DNA of 64,000 nucleotides from Phoronis australis (taxonomy: Eukaryota; Phoronida; Phoronidae): the NCBI GenBank assembly GCA_002633005.1, contig NMRA01000384.1, positions 112,064-176,063 on the forward strand, in the 5' to 3' direction. Of this stretch, positions 49,555-62,889 are shown one piece after another (positions within the stretch are counted from its first letter, which is position 1; each line of letters begins with the position of its first letter). A model generated the notes under the pieces. The model was not told the DNA's origin, searched no databases, and worked only from the letters and a program-made list of their open reading frames with translations. The translations under genes and the position numbers were made by a program.

Positions 49555-50159
49555 TTATTTCTTCCGTCATCTGCAAAGTTCCCCTGCACAATGTCACCAT
49601 AGGCTTCGTGTTCATTCTTAACTGCAACTTGCAACGCCTCACGTCCCTTGCCAACGGTTCCGCTGCCGAAAACGAAAAATGTCCGGAAAATATCAGTTTT
49701 TTCAGCACCCCAACTGGTCCGTATCTCGTTTCGGCGTTTTAAATTTTGCGCTCGCGATTTCACAACAAATACAAAGAGGAGGACGTTAGCTATGGAAAGG
49801 CGACACCTACCCAGATCTGCAGCAAGTATCGTATAATCTGCTGGGTACAGCGGTTTTAATCGTGGCTCTCGGCCATCTTTGATTTCCCTAACCGCATCCT
49901 TTACTTCATCCGATGGTGTCCATTTGGCATTGTGCACGGAAGCATCTGTCTTGCCATTACCATAACGAGGTTCCGCACACGGATCCCACTCTTTGGAGTA
50001 ATCGTGCATGAATACAACGAGGTTGACACCAACAGTGACAAGGAATAGAAGGCAGAGAAACTTCTTCCGTCCCCTGCACCACTGCATCAGACTATAGTCT
50101 GTGTATCGGTCCCTATCTCTCTCCACACAGATAAGGTTTATGTTGTCTAAAAATTGCAC
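49555..50159 (-). CDS. Beta-1,3-galactosyltransferase-like (GT31) N-terminal part, truncated
   Basis: A minus-strand frame of about 202 usable residues. Short N-terminal tail, then a type II signal anchor at about residues 34-51 (FLCLLFLVTVGVNLVVFM). A stem region follows. From residue about 126 the GT31 core start is seen: LLFVFVVKSRAQNLKRRNE, IRTSWG, FFVFGSG and EHEAYGDIVQGNFADD. In GT31 enzymes (Golgi transferases adding galactose or GlcNAc in beta-1,3 linkage) the last motif continues with Y-x-N-L-T and the DxD site. Here it stops at the N at 49552, after which comes tandem-repeat DNA. The usual length is about 300-400 residues, so half the catalytic domain is missing. Either an assembly join, an intron, or a broken copy. 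Start at M1 or M25. Confidence 0.78.
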
Positions 50160-53002
50160 ACTGTATGAAGAGCCAGCTGATTAAAAACTATCTTCACAAT
50201 CCCCGCTCTCCCTTTCACTGGACAAAATCAATGAGTCTCATCAGGTGTTCCTGGATATTCATTGTGTTGAATCATTGTGTTGAACGGAACAGCTTGCACC
50301 ATCTGACTTTAAACTGTGTCTTGGTCTCCCAGATACATCATGTCCTGTAGAGGTATCCAGACATGATTCTGCAGAGGTATATTGCACAGATGTCCCTGCC
50401 TGTTAGGCTATATTCAACGTTTGTACTGTGTTCAGGTGTATACAAGGGGTGTCAGCTATCCGTGGCATTTGCTGGAATATAAATGCATCATAGTTATTAC
50501 TATTTCCAAGCAAAGCTATGCGTTCATGTTTTTTATACATTATCCTCCCTTAGCAAATAGTACAAACACCTAACTGTACTGCTAATAATAGAAGGTATCC
50601 AAAAGAATTTTGTCTCATGGCGTCGACACAGTACAAACTAGGCTAGTGATGGGCTTATGTTTGATCTATGTTTTTGTTGTGAAATTTTGTCAAAATTGAA
50701 AAGATTGAGAGCAGAGAGCAACTCGTTAGCTTTGAGTGTCTAAGGGCCAACTCTCTTGCGTAATTACCAGGATGCATGCATTTCTATTGGTAAAGGACTG
50801 CGCCACCTAGTAATTTTTAAGTTTCACATTTGATTACCTTATTTGAAAATCGTAACTTGTGTTTATTCACCCAATAATTCATTCAACATGGCTGACTTAG
50901 CTGAACCTGAACTATAGTTTATCATGGTTTTCAGCTTCGCCTCTTGGAAGTAAACGCTTGGACGGCTTACATCATTGTAGGCAGAAATCATGCAAATTTA
51001 GGACATAATATAGCAAATTATTATAATTTATGTTGTATTGTTTCATATAAGATTAATAGATTATCAGTTTCAAGGTTTATCATTTACGGAACCTTTTGTG
51101 CCTTGGGTTTCAGATTATAATATTTTAAAGGTAAAAGCATTCCAACCAATGATTGATGCTCTTGAAAAATGTAATGAAGCAATTCTCACATTTTCTTGGC
51201 GAGATTTTACCGTATTCTAAACAATTATACCATGCCTGGTACCTGCTAAGTAAGTTGAAAGGATACCTTACAATTTTTGATTGTCAGCCTGCACAAACTT
51301 TTCCTGTCACAAACACAAATTGTTTATTTTAGATCAAAGCTTTTGTTAGCATCCGATTACCACTGAATGTTGCCATATTTTTAGCCTATTTTATGTAAAC
51401 TTCGTGGTGTGGACTGTATTTATTTGCTATTGCTTGATAGCCTGAGGATAGAAATTCAATGTTGATCTTCACTTGTTGGTAACTGCTGTAAGTGCTCTGT
51501 CCTAATTAGGTGGCATCTTGACAGAAACATGCAGAAGATATTAATGTTTCATGATGGTAGTTTCAGTTTGAATACCCCTATGCCAGATTACATCACCACT
51601 ACTAGTTAACCAAAGTCCTGTTTTAATGCTGACTTGGCATTGGTTGGCTGATCTTGGTAGAGTTCAATAGATGTCGAGGCAAGAAAATCTAGTCAAAATC
51701 ATGTGCCATCACTGATAAAGCACCGTTCACGAAATCTCGATAGACCTAATGTTCTGCTAGCAGGACACTAAAGTCATTGACATTTCTCAGGCTCACCATG
51801 ACAAGTTTATTCTCCCGAGTGATCTATTTAACTATAATTGTAATATCTCACCAACTTTAGACGCAATATTGCGGACAAGTGAAATTTTGTTTTCATATTT
51901 TTTTCATTCAAGGTATGTAGCATGAAAATAACACTTTACCGCATTCGAGTTCTGTACCCTAGCTACCTTGCGAAAATAATTTGAAAAAATGGGGAGATTC
52001 CCAACAATGTTAGAGGGGATTACCACAATACGTCTATACCGTCTACCAGTCTACCCTGTACTACTCAAATGAAAACAGTTGCAGTTCTTCATTTCAAATG
52101 TTCAAATGTACATCCCATCTGGATCACTGCTGTTGGATGAGCCATCTATGGCAGGTGTATTGTGTGATAGTACTGATACTTCAGGTGTGCACTGTTGTCT
52201 TAGACTAAACACAGTGTTCTACTGTCAAGATAAATATAAAACTGCCTAAGAAAGAATTGATTCCCACCCCTTTGGGTTTGTTAGGTAAATAGCCTAACCT
52301 AACCATTACACTACAGTACACCCAACCTGGATGGCTAAAGATGAATTGCCAATACTGCAGCTGTAGGGATAAATCACTGGTTTGTTTAACTGACGTGGTG
52401 ATAAAACTGATATGGCTAAGCTCTCCTTGACAATGAGGTTGAAGGCTACAAAAATACTCTGCTACATTGATCATACTCACTGGCTCTGAGATTTTCCTCA
52501 ATAATACTCCACACAAGGTCCGCCTGACTGCTCAGTAGCCTAATAAAGCAGAATAGCAGAAGCTGGTCTATGACCTCTAGGTGAGCTGTGACCTAGTTCT
52601 GTTTCCCTGACCAGTGCCCATAACTTTAGATTCACTGAGCACAGTGTGATGATGACAAACACTATGGCATTACCAAGTGCATCTGTAATAGGTTTGATGA
52701 AATGTCCACTTTGATTTTGCACACCATATCTTATTGGAATTATGGCATGAATAAGGAATGAATAGGCTGCATGAGGAAACATTTAATCAGCAGACTCTTT
52801 TAATCACTTATGGATTATCTCTTATTAAGCTGTCGATTATTTGTCCAGGAAGCTTGTCAAATCTCATTTTTAATGAAAGTTGATGATAAAGATCAATTGT
52901 TTTTAAGGTATATTTTTGAATTACTAATTTCCCTTTAAGTGGAAGAAATCATCACCTGTTTTTAGGTACTAAGTATTTTTTTGGTTTTACTTGGTACTAT
53001 TA

Positions 53003-53655
53003 TCTCATTAGCTAAAAGCAATTCTTGGCCCATAGAGCTGCCAGGGCTATCCTGGGAACTAGAACTAGGGACACCCGGGTCGTCGACTTATACTCCAAGA
53101 TTGGACTTATGAAAGTAAAACAAAGAAATAAATATCTCAATGGCTTGGTTCCAACATATCTCAGCCGCAAATTCAGTAGCAGTCAAGCTATATACTCTAC
53201 ATGTTCTTCGGTTGCTGGTAATGTTCTTTCAAAAAATTGAAACCAAGACCGGCAATAGATCTTTTATTGATGTTGCTGCTGCTGCAATATGGAACTCTCT
53301 TAGCTCAGAAATTAAATGATCCGATTTAATTAATACTTTCAAACTTAATATTAAAAAGTGGCTGTAATTTACTGAACCATTCTTACATCTTACCTGTCTT
53401 AATTATGTCATTTTTCATTACTGTAAATACTCTCATTATTTAGTATCATCTCTATTTGTTTGATCTCGTGTCATTTATTTATCTAAATTCTAAACCTGTT
53501 TCATTGTTACATGTATTTAATTATTGTTTTGCTACTTTATTGTATTATATTACTGTTTTGTATTTCGTTGTTGAGGGCCCTCTTGGAAAGCAGTGCTTGC
53601 ACTGAAGAGGCCACCCTCATTTTAAATATTACAATAAATAAATAAATAAATTAAT
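53003..53655 (+). mobile_element. 5'-truncated non-LTR retrotransposon (LINE) 3' end
   Basis: The first frame reads HRAARAILGTRTRDTRVVDL, then YSKIGLMKVKQRNKYLNGLV and PTYLSRKFSS. After a frameshift it continues RSFIDVAAAAIWNSLSSEI, then INTFKLNIKKWL and a stop at 53365-53367. This is the standard C-terminal tail of CR1/jockey-like reverse transcriptase polyproteins. The 3' UTR with GTGCTTGCACTGAAGAGGCC ends in an (AATA)n tail at 53631-53650. Broken by a stop in the short ORF. Confidence 0.8.
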
Positions 53656-53670
53656 GAAAGCACTCCGTGG

Positions 53671-54833
53671 AGCGAAACTTGGCGAAATTAACCAAAAAGA
53701 TGACGATAAAGATGATGACAAAGATGACGAATATGACGATGATGGTGGCGAGGATGAACAAAAGAAGTAATAATAACATACGGATGACGAACGTAGAAGT
53801 CCGAAATCAGTAAGAAAAAGGCTACAGTCTTGAGCGACACTTGGCGAAATTAACGGAAAAGACAACGACGGAGATGATGACAAAGATGATGACGATGATT
53901 ACCATGATGACGAATATGACGATGGTGGTGGCGATGATGAACAACATCACAACATTCATATGACGAACTTAAATGTCATAAATCAATAAGAAATAGGCTA
54001 CAGTCTAGTTCAATAGAAGATAAACCAACATCAATGCAGCAAAAGCGCTCAACAAAGGAACAGCGTTATCAGAAAATCTCAAATAACTCAAAAAGTGGAC
54101 GTCCTAGCGAAAAATGGAAAACATCTTCTGAAAGACCGTTCAAAATTCTATCTAAACTGATGGTATCGCCTAATTCCTTAAATTTTTCGAAAAAAATAAA
54201 TAGTCTGAGAAAAAATTGTTGCAGGCCATTTGAAAGAATATATTTTAAAGAATCCACATGCAAAAAATCACGTCTTTTTCTCTTCCCGTTTAAAATCGCA
54301 CTCCAGCACAACTGAAAATGGGTCAACATGCGCCAGATCCGCCATCTTGAAAGCAACTTACGGTTTTTTGGCTTTGTATAATAGCATGTCATAAGAAAGT
54401 AATTCCTGTAAAATTTCAAAGGCATTGGTCTCATAATGCGCCCTCTACAGGAGAAAACATTTTTAGGCCAAAATCGAGGTGTGCATGCGCAATCGCCGAT
54501 ATTTCCACCATCTTTAACCGGAAGTAAACAATTTCTGGTATACTTATAGCAAACTTCCGGTCCATTTACTGTGTCGATTGTTAGCGTTTTACGTAAGAAA
54601 TTGTAGCCTCCAGAAGCATTTGAACCTTTAAATGAAAACAAAATGGCCGCCACAGCCGCCATCTTGGATCCGATTTTGACGAAAAACAATAGGCTTCCAG
54701 TACTTCCGGAACTACGTGTTATGTGTAAATTTCGTGATGATCGGACGAAAATTGCGACCTGTATCGTGCGAACAGACAAAAAAAAAACTTAGTGGAAGAG
54801 CAACATACTTGGCGAAATTTATTTCGCCAAGTA
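53671..54833. repeat. Repeat with ACTTGGCGAAAT ends and internal ~162-bp tandem units
   Basis: Two units start at 53671 and 53833 (GAGCGA...ACTTGGCGAAATTAAC), each rich in GATGAC triplets and ending CAGT(A)AGAAA-like then GGCTACAGTCT. A 13-bp palindrome TACTTGGCGAAAT/ATTTCGCCAAGTA with a 2-base loop closes the region at 54806-54833. A 236-codon minus-strand frame (54069-54779) lies inside; it has no recognisable domain and is probably chance or element-derived. Confidence 0.6.
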
Positions 54834-55572
54834 ATAAAAACTTTGATTTTACATGGAAACTGATGACCCTCACTAAAATTAAATCACGTCCAACAAGTCA
54901 TCTTCTCGAGCTCAAGGTGCAAAGATGATGCTGTGGACATCTTGGCACTGTTGTGACAACTTGTTAACCATTCCAGATAAGGCATGTAGCACCCACTCAT
55001 GTTTCACCAGTGGTGCCACCCGGTGGGGACAAGCGCTACTAAGCATTAGCCAAATTTCAGCATGAAGAATAAATCTGGTTTGCATAAACTCGTTGATTCG
55101 ATATTGACTTGCGTATTATTAATAAAGTTAACACACTTAGCAAGGGAGGTCACAAAGTCTGTTCAAGAAGAGGTTAAACGTGGACACTAAGCATTGCTAT
55201 GTCACCCCTACCTACCCTTCAGTGGAAGCTTGGTCTGTGGTTACTTACTCCAGCAGGCAATGTGAACCCTTGGGGGTATAGCCTCACACAACTGTCTTCA
55301 CCAAGCCTCTAGGTGTGTCTGTTCGCAGATAAATATCCCATGCCTTGATCACCCTACCCTGATGGTTTCTATCAGATAGGACCTACCAATATCAATATGT
55401 CTATTATTCCTAGGATAGGACATACCCTTTTATCTGTTGTTAATGCCTGGTAATTACAATCTTGCACAGCAACCGTGGTCATCAACCCCAAACATCTCCC
55501 TTGTTACTAAGAACTAGCATTATTGCACAGATAAAATGCTTGTGTGAATGTTATGCAGCCATAAGAGCCATG

Positions 55573-56037
55573 CAGCTACAAGGCAAAAGTATTCAGACAA
55601 AATAACCTTGAATATTCCTAGTCGTAGCGGCTTGACTGAGGCCAAGTTCATCTTCGAAATAGTCTTCCTGTATCTTGGAGAGTGAAGGGAGTTGGGTGGT
55701 GGTGGCATTTCTCCGCTTAAATTTTGTACGAAATTAACTCCCAACATTGTCATTTGTTGACTGCCTGGTACCTTGCTGCAAATGGTGGAAAATTGTCTAC
55801 TATTGTTTTATGGTATCTACACAGCACAATCCATGATAGAGGTAGCAAATTAAACTCATCTTTTTATTTGACAAAATTGAATTTTACTTATCAGACATGT
55901 TGTGGGTTAAATTTGGGGAGAGTTACCATAGCCTTTCTGTAGTTAAAATTTTGTCACCCTAATAATTACCTATTGAACAGGCTGGGCCATCATGACGGAA
56001 AAGGATATTGTGCCTGACCATTTTTTGACTTGAACTG
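55573..56037 (+). mobile_element. Tc1/mariner-type MITE, diverged long copy
   Basis: The left end CAGCTACAAGGCAAAAGTAT and interior ATTCAGACAAAATAACC match the family. The right end TGACTTGAACTG is the inverted partner. At 465 bp it is longer than the 263-bp copy, so it has an internal insertion. Confidence 0.65.
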
Positions 56038-59000
56038 TGTGTAAATTTCTATCCACTGGCAATGTCCTACCTGTTGTTGCCTTGAAGTAGTCATTCAGTT
56101 GCTTCTTTCATTCAAACTACAGTGTAGTCCCCTGTTGCACAGAACACACTGAAATTTGGGAGTGCCCTAACTTAAAGTCTTTTCATGCCAGTGAATGAAG
56201 GCACTGAATTAAATCCATTTTACCCTCTCTTGATTGTATGCCTCTGTATTGTGAATGGCCCTCAGATGTAGGCAGCTGGACTGTTATGAAAAGCTTGTTC
56301 TGTGGCCAGGATTGGGTATTGTATTTCCATGTTGGTAGTTAACAGTGACCACAAGGGAGATCACTTAAAGGGATGCTGAACCCTGCCTTGATAAATTAAA
56401 CCAATCCTTGATCTGTCACATGCTGATGCACTTATGGTGTCAATCTTGGAATATAAAGCCTGTCTTGCTTCAATAACGAACGGAAATTTATCAACTTAAC
56501 AATCACATGGGACCTTCTGATGATGCTGAACAAAATTTTCTGACGTCATCTCCCTAGTTGTGACAGCTTATTTCAGTATGTTGCTCCTGTATTGGAAAAT
56601 GATTGTTAAAGTTTTTTTTCCTCTAATTTATCGCTGTAATGCCATACCATGTATGATGGTTGTCAAAGACTCATCTAGGATTTGAAAAGGGGCCAAATGC
56701 GTGAGATTGACACTACCTTGGCATGGATTCCATATAAGGTCACCCTGACATCACTTAGACAAGGAGGAATTTCCCCCAAAAACATGGCTGTCAGCATTTC
56801 CCTATTATCAGTGTGACATCGATTGTCAAAATAGACGGTAATAATCTGACATCTTGGTAAAATCTCACCAATTTCCAAAAAATCATTACCAAAGTTACAC
56901 TTATTGTATTCTCTTCAGGAATGGGGGGGGGGGCGCTTATTATAGCCCAAAAGTGGTTGAAACTCGGTCTCCGAAACAGATGAAATCGTGATCTTAAATT
57001 CATCAAATTTACACTCTGTGATGCATCTGTAACCTATGACAGAGTTTCTACAAAATTGTAGTGCATTGCTATCAAACTTAATTGTTAAATAAAGAGCACT
57101 TTTCAGAAAATCCCAGTACGAAAACTCGCCGACTGATGCGTCGCCGATAGGTCAAGTTGAATTCTTGAGTGAAAATATAGTTACAACTCAACAAAATACC
57201 TGAAGTCCGTAAGTTTTCAAAATAGTGTCCCTAAGATTTTTAAGTTACTGTGGAGTTGGGATTAACTGCATATTAAATCCAAATCTGCGCTAGATCGTAC
57301 TCCACTACACGTGAAAAATCTCTGGACGAACACACATATTGTTGTCACGTGATATTTGTTTTGAAGTTCGTCGGCGTATTGTGTGAGTGAGCGAGCGCGT
57401 GCGTGTCATCAGAGTTCATTTGCCAGAGAAAACGCAATGTAACGATCTAGGAGTGCATTGTAACTAAAGAAATTAACACAAGCAGTAAAGCACATGTTTT
57501 ATTTAGCACTTGTTGATCTCATCTGCTAAGAAACATTTGAGAATTGTCTCGGTAAGGCCGATGTCATTGAGTCGCCGGGTGACTGGATGCGTAATAGTCT
57601 AACAGTTATTTTTTGGGGAATTCGAGAGGTGTAAGGCTGCGGAAGTGTTCACTTTCAGTGGGTAATTTTGCCTCGAGAAACACCAATTACGACTAATTTA
57701 ATAATTCCCCCTTAAAAATAGCACAAACGTTTTTTACGGTATTTGAAACTTTCAGAAATAAGTGCCAGTACTTATTTCTTGTCGTTGCTGTGCTACCCGT
57801 TTCATGAATAGATAGTTCCGGAAGACTAATCTTCGATTACGGTGCATGTAGCACGCGCTTCCTGGCCACGTGCTTTTAATTGAACAAAGGTCAAGTTTTT
57901 ATTAGTCTTTGATTAGCGGTTTTCACGTGTACAAAGAAATTTGGATTCCTGTTAAGGGAGAAGATCTGTACGGGAAAGATACAATACAATCTCTTTGCCA
58001 AGTACACTGCGTCTGCCCAGAAAGGCCAGACCATAATAGGACATTTCCCTCGCAAGATCAGCAAAATTTGCGTGTTTTTTTTAAGCAAGGCAGAAGTTTG
58101 AAGTGTATAGTCACGGCTAAATATTGACATAGCAGCTAGGCTCATCTGCAAATTGCGAGCACAATGATTTTTTCAGGACTGTCAGCTCTTATTGGTAAAT
58201 TGAAGACGTTACTGTAGAATTTTAGAACTTTAGGTAAGGCATTTTTCACATGTACATGGCGTTCATTGACTGGGCGCTTATTTTAGCAAAGTCTGAAAAC
58301 GCTTATTAGGGCGAATATGGTATTTCATTTTTCAAGAGCACTAATCTAATCCAGTTGCGAATGCTTACAATTTTTCAAAATATTGTCTGTTGGTAGACAT
58401 ACGGACCTTGGATTTGGTAATACAGCATTTTGGTACTAGTATATATTATTTATTAAAAACTAAAAAAATGAAATTTCACAGTTCTGCCACATTACATCTT
58501 AAACTGCTTGGATTTCACTTTAATGACATAAGTCTATTATAAGTGGAGTCTATTCTATATTTAATTGGAATTTCATGGGACAGTAAGTACAGGTAATAAA
58601 TTTTCAATTCATTACTTGTTTGACATTTTGATTTGATCATGGTGTTGGCCACCTTTTGTAACCGAGTATCTTGTTCATTGAAAATTGGGACAGATAAATT
58701 GTTATGTGCGCAATGGTTTCTGACAGATTTGTGAGGTTTTTATCAGTCTTTTTGTATATCGGCTTACGTCTATGAAGAAAACGATGAGAGGAAATGGTTT
58801 GTTTACGTCTCGGGGTTTAGATTAGTAAATGTTTGATGTTTACATTTGTTCAGGACCCGAATTTGGCAAATCAGGTGGTAAAAAATTAAGTTAAATCAAA
58901 TGTTTAGTGTGTGATACATTGAAAAGGATCATGATCTTTGATGATACAGGCACGAACAATCCCAAAATTTACCTATCGTGGGTTTAGGACTGAGATTAGA

Positions 59001-59531
59001 AGCATAGCCATGAAATTGTTTCTATTCCCTGACATAAATTACATAGGCAGAATTGAATTTCATTATTTGGAAGATTGTTCATAACATTATAGGGGGGTGC
59101 AACTGCTTATGATGTTACAACATTTAAATAATTTATTACAAATTTCTGGTTATCTTGGAGGTGCATTGTTCTGTGTTAATAGTTCCCCTGGTGAGTATTT
59201 ACCGTACTATTTATGGAACCATAGATTGTGGTGTGGAGGGAGCTGTGAAAGACCTGCACTTAAGCTCTGCTTTCACTTAAGCGATTAAATAAAATGTCCC
59301 ACTCCTACTGAACACAGTCTACGCCACTCATTGGTGTTACAGCTTCTGGTGTTAGGTTTCCACATAGTGGGACGTTTATTCAGAAAATGTCCTCTTAAAA
59401 CCACAATCAATGTCAACTTTTAGTCTCAAATTTACTAATTTGTGTAACATTTATCATTTATAAAAATGAACAAAGTATTGGCGAACTATGCATTTGTTAA
59501 AATACAGTTTTGAGTGACCAATCTAACTGTA

Positions 59532-59727
59532 AGGAGGAGGCAGTGTGGCCTGGGGAATAAGTGTCCACACTTCCTTTACTCAAGTTTGAGGTCTCCAGTC
59601 CCACTGGGGCACACTGCTAGACCCATGAGTCGGGTCTGTAGTTCCTCTGCTTCAGGTGATCTGTGCAATCATACCCATCTGAGCAGCCGGCACATGTCTG
59701 GTACAATCTGTTCCGCACTGCGTGAAG
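59532..59727 (+). repeat. tRNA-derived SINE, family A (plus orientation)
   Basis: Starts GGAGGAGGCAGTGTGGCCTG (A box); the B box is degraded (TGAGGTCTCCAGTCCCACT). The body ends with CTGGTACAATCTGTTCCGCA as in the two minus-strand copies. Confidence 0.75.
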
Positions 59728-60657
59728 TTACTTTTTGAATCTAACTGTCTATGGCGTCATCGCACTCGCAAAATACTGTTAAGGATCTTCACCTTAAATA
59801 AATTCCGTTTGTGGACCACTATGCGTATTAATAGTTCTATTGATAGCAGTTTTGTGCGGTCAGAAATGACATGCTTCAAAGTACAATCAATTAAGAACGA
59901 AGCGATTCACTAAGCCAAAAAATAACACCTATGGGTTCCATTCTGACCACAGTATAACCGTAGAAAACAAGAAGCGTCTTCCTACCTTATATATCTTACG
60001 ACTCAATCTGTATGGCACCTGGCAAATGTAAATCAAAACGTCTAATACTCGCCATCCAGTGAAACTCGAGTGAAACTCGATGTCCCTGAAGGTGGTCGTA
60101 TGACAAGAAAAGCTCTCAATATAGCCTTTGAACAAGATGAAAGGTTCATAATTACTCTTATATCGGTGCACCTGGGGGAATTATGATCTACATCAGTTTA
60201 TAGAGTGTACTTTTATAGCCATATTTTAGAACTTTTAATTTAAAACTATTTCTGCTAATGAAGAGTTAGTCCCAGTTGTCCCAACATAATAGTCATTTGA
60301 CCTGGTTAGTGCCGTTAGTCTTATTTTTATAATCGAAAAATCCAGTGTTGATCAGGTATTGACTACCAGTTTCCATGGTTTCAGTGGAGTGTTGGTATTG
60401 ATTATTATGAGAACACCATGTTATGTACGTAAGTGTTATTTCCGCTGCTAGATGGCAGCAGTGTTCAGCTGGAACAAAGCTGAGAAAAGATGGACTTTTC
60501 AGGCTGGCAATGAAGGCAATTACGTATAGCTTTGAAATTCTGTAGAAAATGATTTGAAAATTTAGAAAAAAGTCCACATTTTTGTCCAAGGCAAATGTGA
60601 CCTACAGATAGTTAGTAACAAATAAAAAAATCTTGTAATGGAGTCAATGGTATTTTA

Positions 60658-60698
60658 ATGTGATGTTATTGTGATGTTAATGTGATGTTATTGTGATG
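60658..60698 (+). repeat. Short tandem repeat, ATGTGATGTT units
   Basis: Four 10-bp units alternating ATGTGATGTT and ATTGTGATGTTA-like versions, ending ATTGTGATGAA. Confidence 0.85.
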
Positions 60699-61004
60699 AA
60701 AGTACTTTTATCAAACCCATTTTTGTAACTGAACTAAAGCATAAATGTGTTGCTCTAAATAGATTCAGCCAATCGTCAACCTGATTTGATTTTGAAGAAA
60801 GTGTTTTTGTAAACTAAATATAAGTATGTACAAAAGATTAGATTTTGATTGTCTCCTATTCATGTTTAGTCCAGTGATTAAATTTTCTCGTCACGATGTT
60901 AAATTGGACGTTTTCTTCCTGGTATATTTGTTGGATTACTTCCTGACTGCAGAGTGCTGCCATCAGTAGGATAAATGAAAAATTATCCTGCTTCGCTTTC
61001 TCAG

Positions 61005-61208
61005 GTGACCGTTGCCAAGGCGACGTTTACGAATGCCACAGCAATCCGTGCCAAAATGACGGCATGTGTGAGGAGTACACGGACGGTCGTCAAGGTTACC
61101 GATGTGTATGCCCAGATACCCGTGCTGGCGATCATTGTGAACTGCTCAGAACAAGCTGTATGAGCAACCCGTGTCAGAACGGAGCTACGTGTGAGAACAG
61201 CATAGCAG
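61005..61208 (+). CDS. Exon: end of EGF 22, EGF 23, first half of EGF 24
   Basis: GDRCQGDVYECHSNPCQNDG: the O-glucose site is present and O-fucose absent. The third loop is longer (TDGRQGYRC). Then TSCMSNPCQNGATC with both sites. Phase 1 symmetric. Confidence 0.94.
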
Positions 61209-62631
61209 GTAGGATTGACGAGAAATTTGTTTTTATTGGCAGTTAGTAGCACCAAATAAATTATGCTAATTAGCATTTCTATGTTCTAAATGCCATAGGT
61301 GCCTCCAGACAAGATTTTGAGAAACTGTGTATTTTCGCAACAGTGCTATAAGCTCTTTAACACTGAAAAGGACAATTATTTTTGCTTTAACATTATTTAG
61401 TTCACAGTAATAGCAATGAACTCTCCTGTTTCACGGAGGTAGAAAAAAATGAATTGTATGGTTGATCCGGTTTTCAAAATATCAAGAAGTTCTGTATTTA
61501 GTTGAGTAGGACAGTTCCCATCTGCTGTGGAATTTTAAAGTTCCTGTGGAAGCGTCATGCTTTTGTTTTTGTTGTGGAAATGTTTTCAAATGTAATTTTT
61601 TTGATTGCGTCGGAAAAGTCATGATTGAAATCTTTATGTTTGTCTCGTACTTTGTGAACCATGTGTGTGTTGACACTGGAATGAGTTAGATAATCAAGTA
61701 TATTGATTTGTTCATGTTTTCCAAGTGAGTGATGTGTTGTAGTGTAAGTTAAGGATACAATAAATGTGTACTGAATTGAAGAAACCCTTTTTTAAAAAAC
61801 TAAGTGTGCGTGCTTCCCAACATAGCAGAGGAAGTGGGACAAAATCTTCATGTTGTTACTTAACCTTGTCTAGGTCTATAGCACTGTGTGTAAAAACAGC
61901 ATGTGGTCTCACACACCTGCTATACAATGACAGGGTAGAGTTCAATAACACAAGGACCCCGCTAGGACCTTCATAGAAAAGCAAGACTGCAATATTACAT
62001 GAGATATTGCCATGTATTTTAAGTGAGAACATAGGATTTTGGCTAGATTTTTCTCGCCGCGAGACAAATGCTGAACTCTATCCAGGTTAGCACTGGTATG
62101 TCAAGAGAAGTTGGTCAAAAATCCACCTGGCTTCTGATCTTGCAAAAAGTCTATTTCTCATGGGAGAGAGGTCATGGAATTTTCTCTTGGAAACCATGGA
62201 AACGCGGAGACAGTCATGGACTCCTGTTGTCAAAAGTCGGCGTAAGCCTCGTCTGTTGATCTTTTGGTGCCTCCATGAGAACTCCTCATACAATGTAGTG
62301 AAACTAAGCCAGGATAAGTATGGCAGATGTAACTTTTAATTTGTAATGATAATGTCAGACACTTCTACATGCGAAGTTAGCCTGACACATGTGAGGCATT
62401 GTGGGTAAATAGCGTGGAACAAGGAGTGGCGCTGTGGTATTTTTGGATGGACTTATTGCACAAAACTACAAGAAATAACATGGTATTTACTTACGGTTTA
62501 TACAGATTTCCAAAATTTTTAACGACAGTACAATCTACTTAAAGTAATGAAAATTTTAAGATGGAGAGAATTTGTGATTTTATTTTATACAGTCTAAGTG
62601 TCAATTTTAACTTAAGAGTTGTTGTTTTCAG
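61209..62631. other. Intron, nothing recognised
   Basis: No element termini or gene found. Open frames at 61482-61676 and 61764-62293 have no coding signature. Confidence 0.6.
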
Positions 62632-62889
62632 GTTTCACCTGTATCTGTCCCACTGGTTGGACAGGTGATCACTGTCAGTTGGACGTCGATGAATGCCGTC
62701 CCACAAACCCTTGTCAAAATGGCGGTTTCTGCGCTAATGTCATGGGTGGGTTTCGTTGCATCTGCGGCCCGTTCTGGTCGGGTCCACGCTGTGAGGCCGA
62801 TGTGCTCGAGTGTTCAGCCAACCCGTGCAAGTCGGGCGGCACGTGCCTTGAGCAGGCTGGAGCAGACTACAGATGTCGCTGTAGACAAG
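62632..62889 (+). CDS. Exon: end of EGF 24, EGF 25, most of EGF 26
   Basis: [15 protein letters not shown], then [15 protein letters not shown] (one residue longer first loop, no O-sites), then [14 protein letters not shown] with an O-fucose site, ending YRCRCRQG. Phase 1 in and out, donor GTCAGT. EGF 26 lacks its last Cys, so at least one further exon lies to the right. Confidence 0.94.

Larger units (their letters stand above)
40450..61004. other. Giant intron (20.6 kb) hosting a nested antisense gene fragment and many repeats
   Basis: Flanking exons join perfectly (AQGFIG|DRCQGDVYEC), so no EGF exon is missing. Contents recognised are listed separately: MITEs at 40538-41041, 42131-42632, 47140-47343 and 55573-56037; SINEs at about 42030-42780, 43220-43460 and 59532-59727; a tandem array at 48430-49551; a galactosyltransferase-like frame at 49555-50159; a LINE end at 53003-53655; and a foldback-ended element at 53671-54833. 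The remaining stretches (41042-42030, 43461-47139, 47344-48430, 50160-53002, 54834-55572, 56038-59531, 60703-61004) show no gene that I can support. Confidence 0.8.

Noticed and set aside
54069-54779. 236-codon minus-strand open frame as a gene
   Set aside because: No recognisable domain or signal, low-complexity composition, and it lies wholly inside a repeat region bounded by ACTTGGCGAAAT words.
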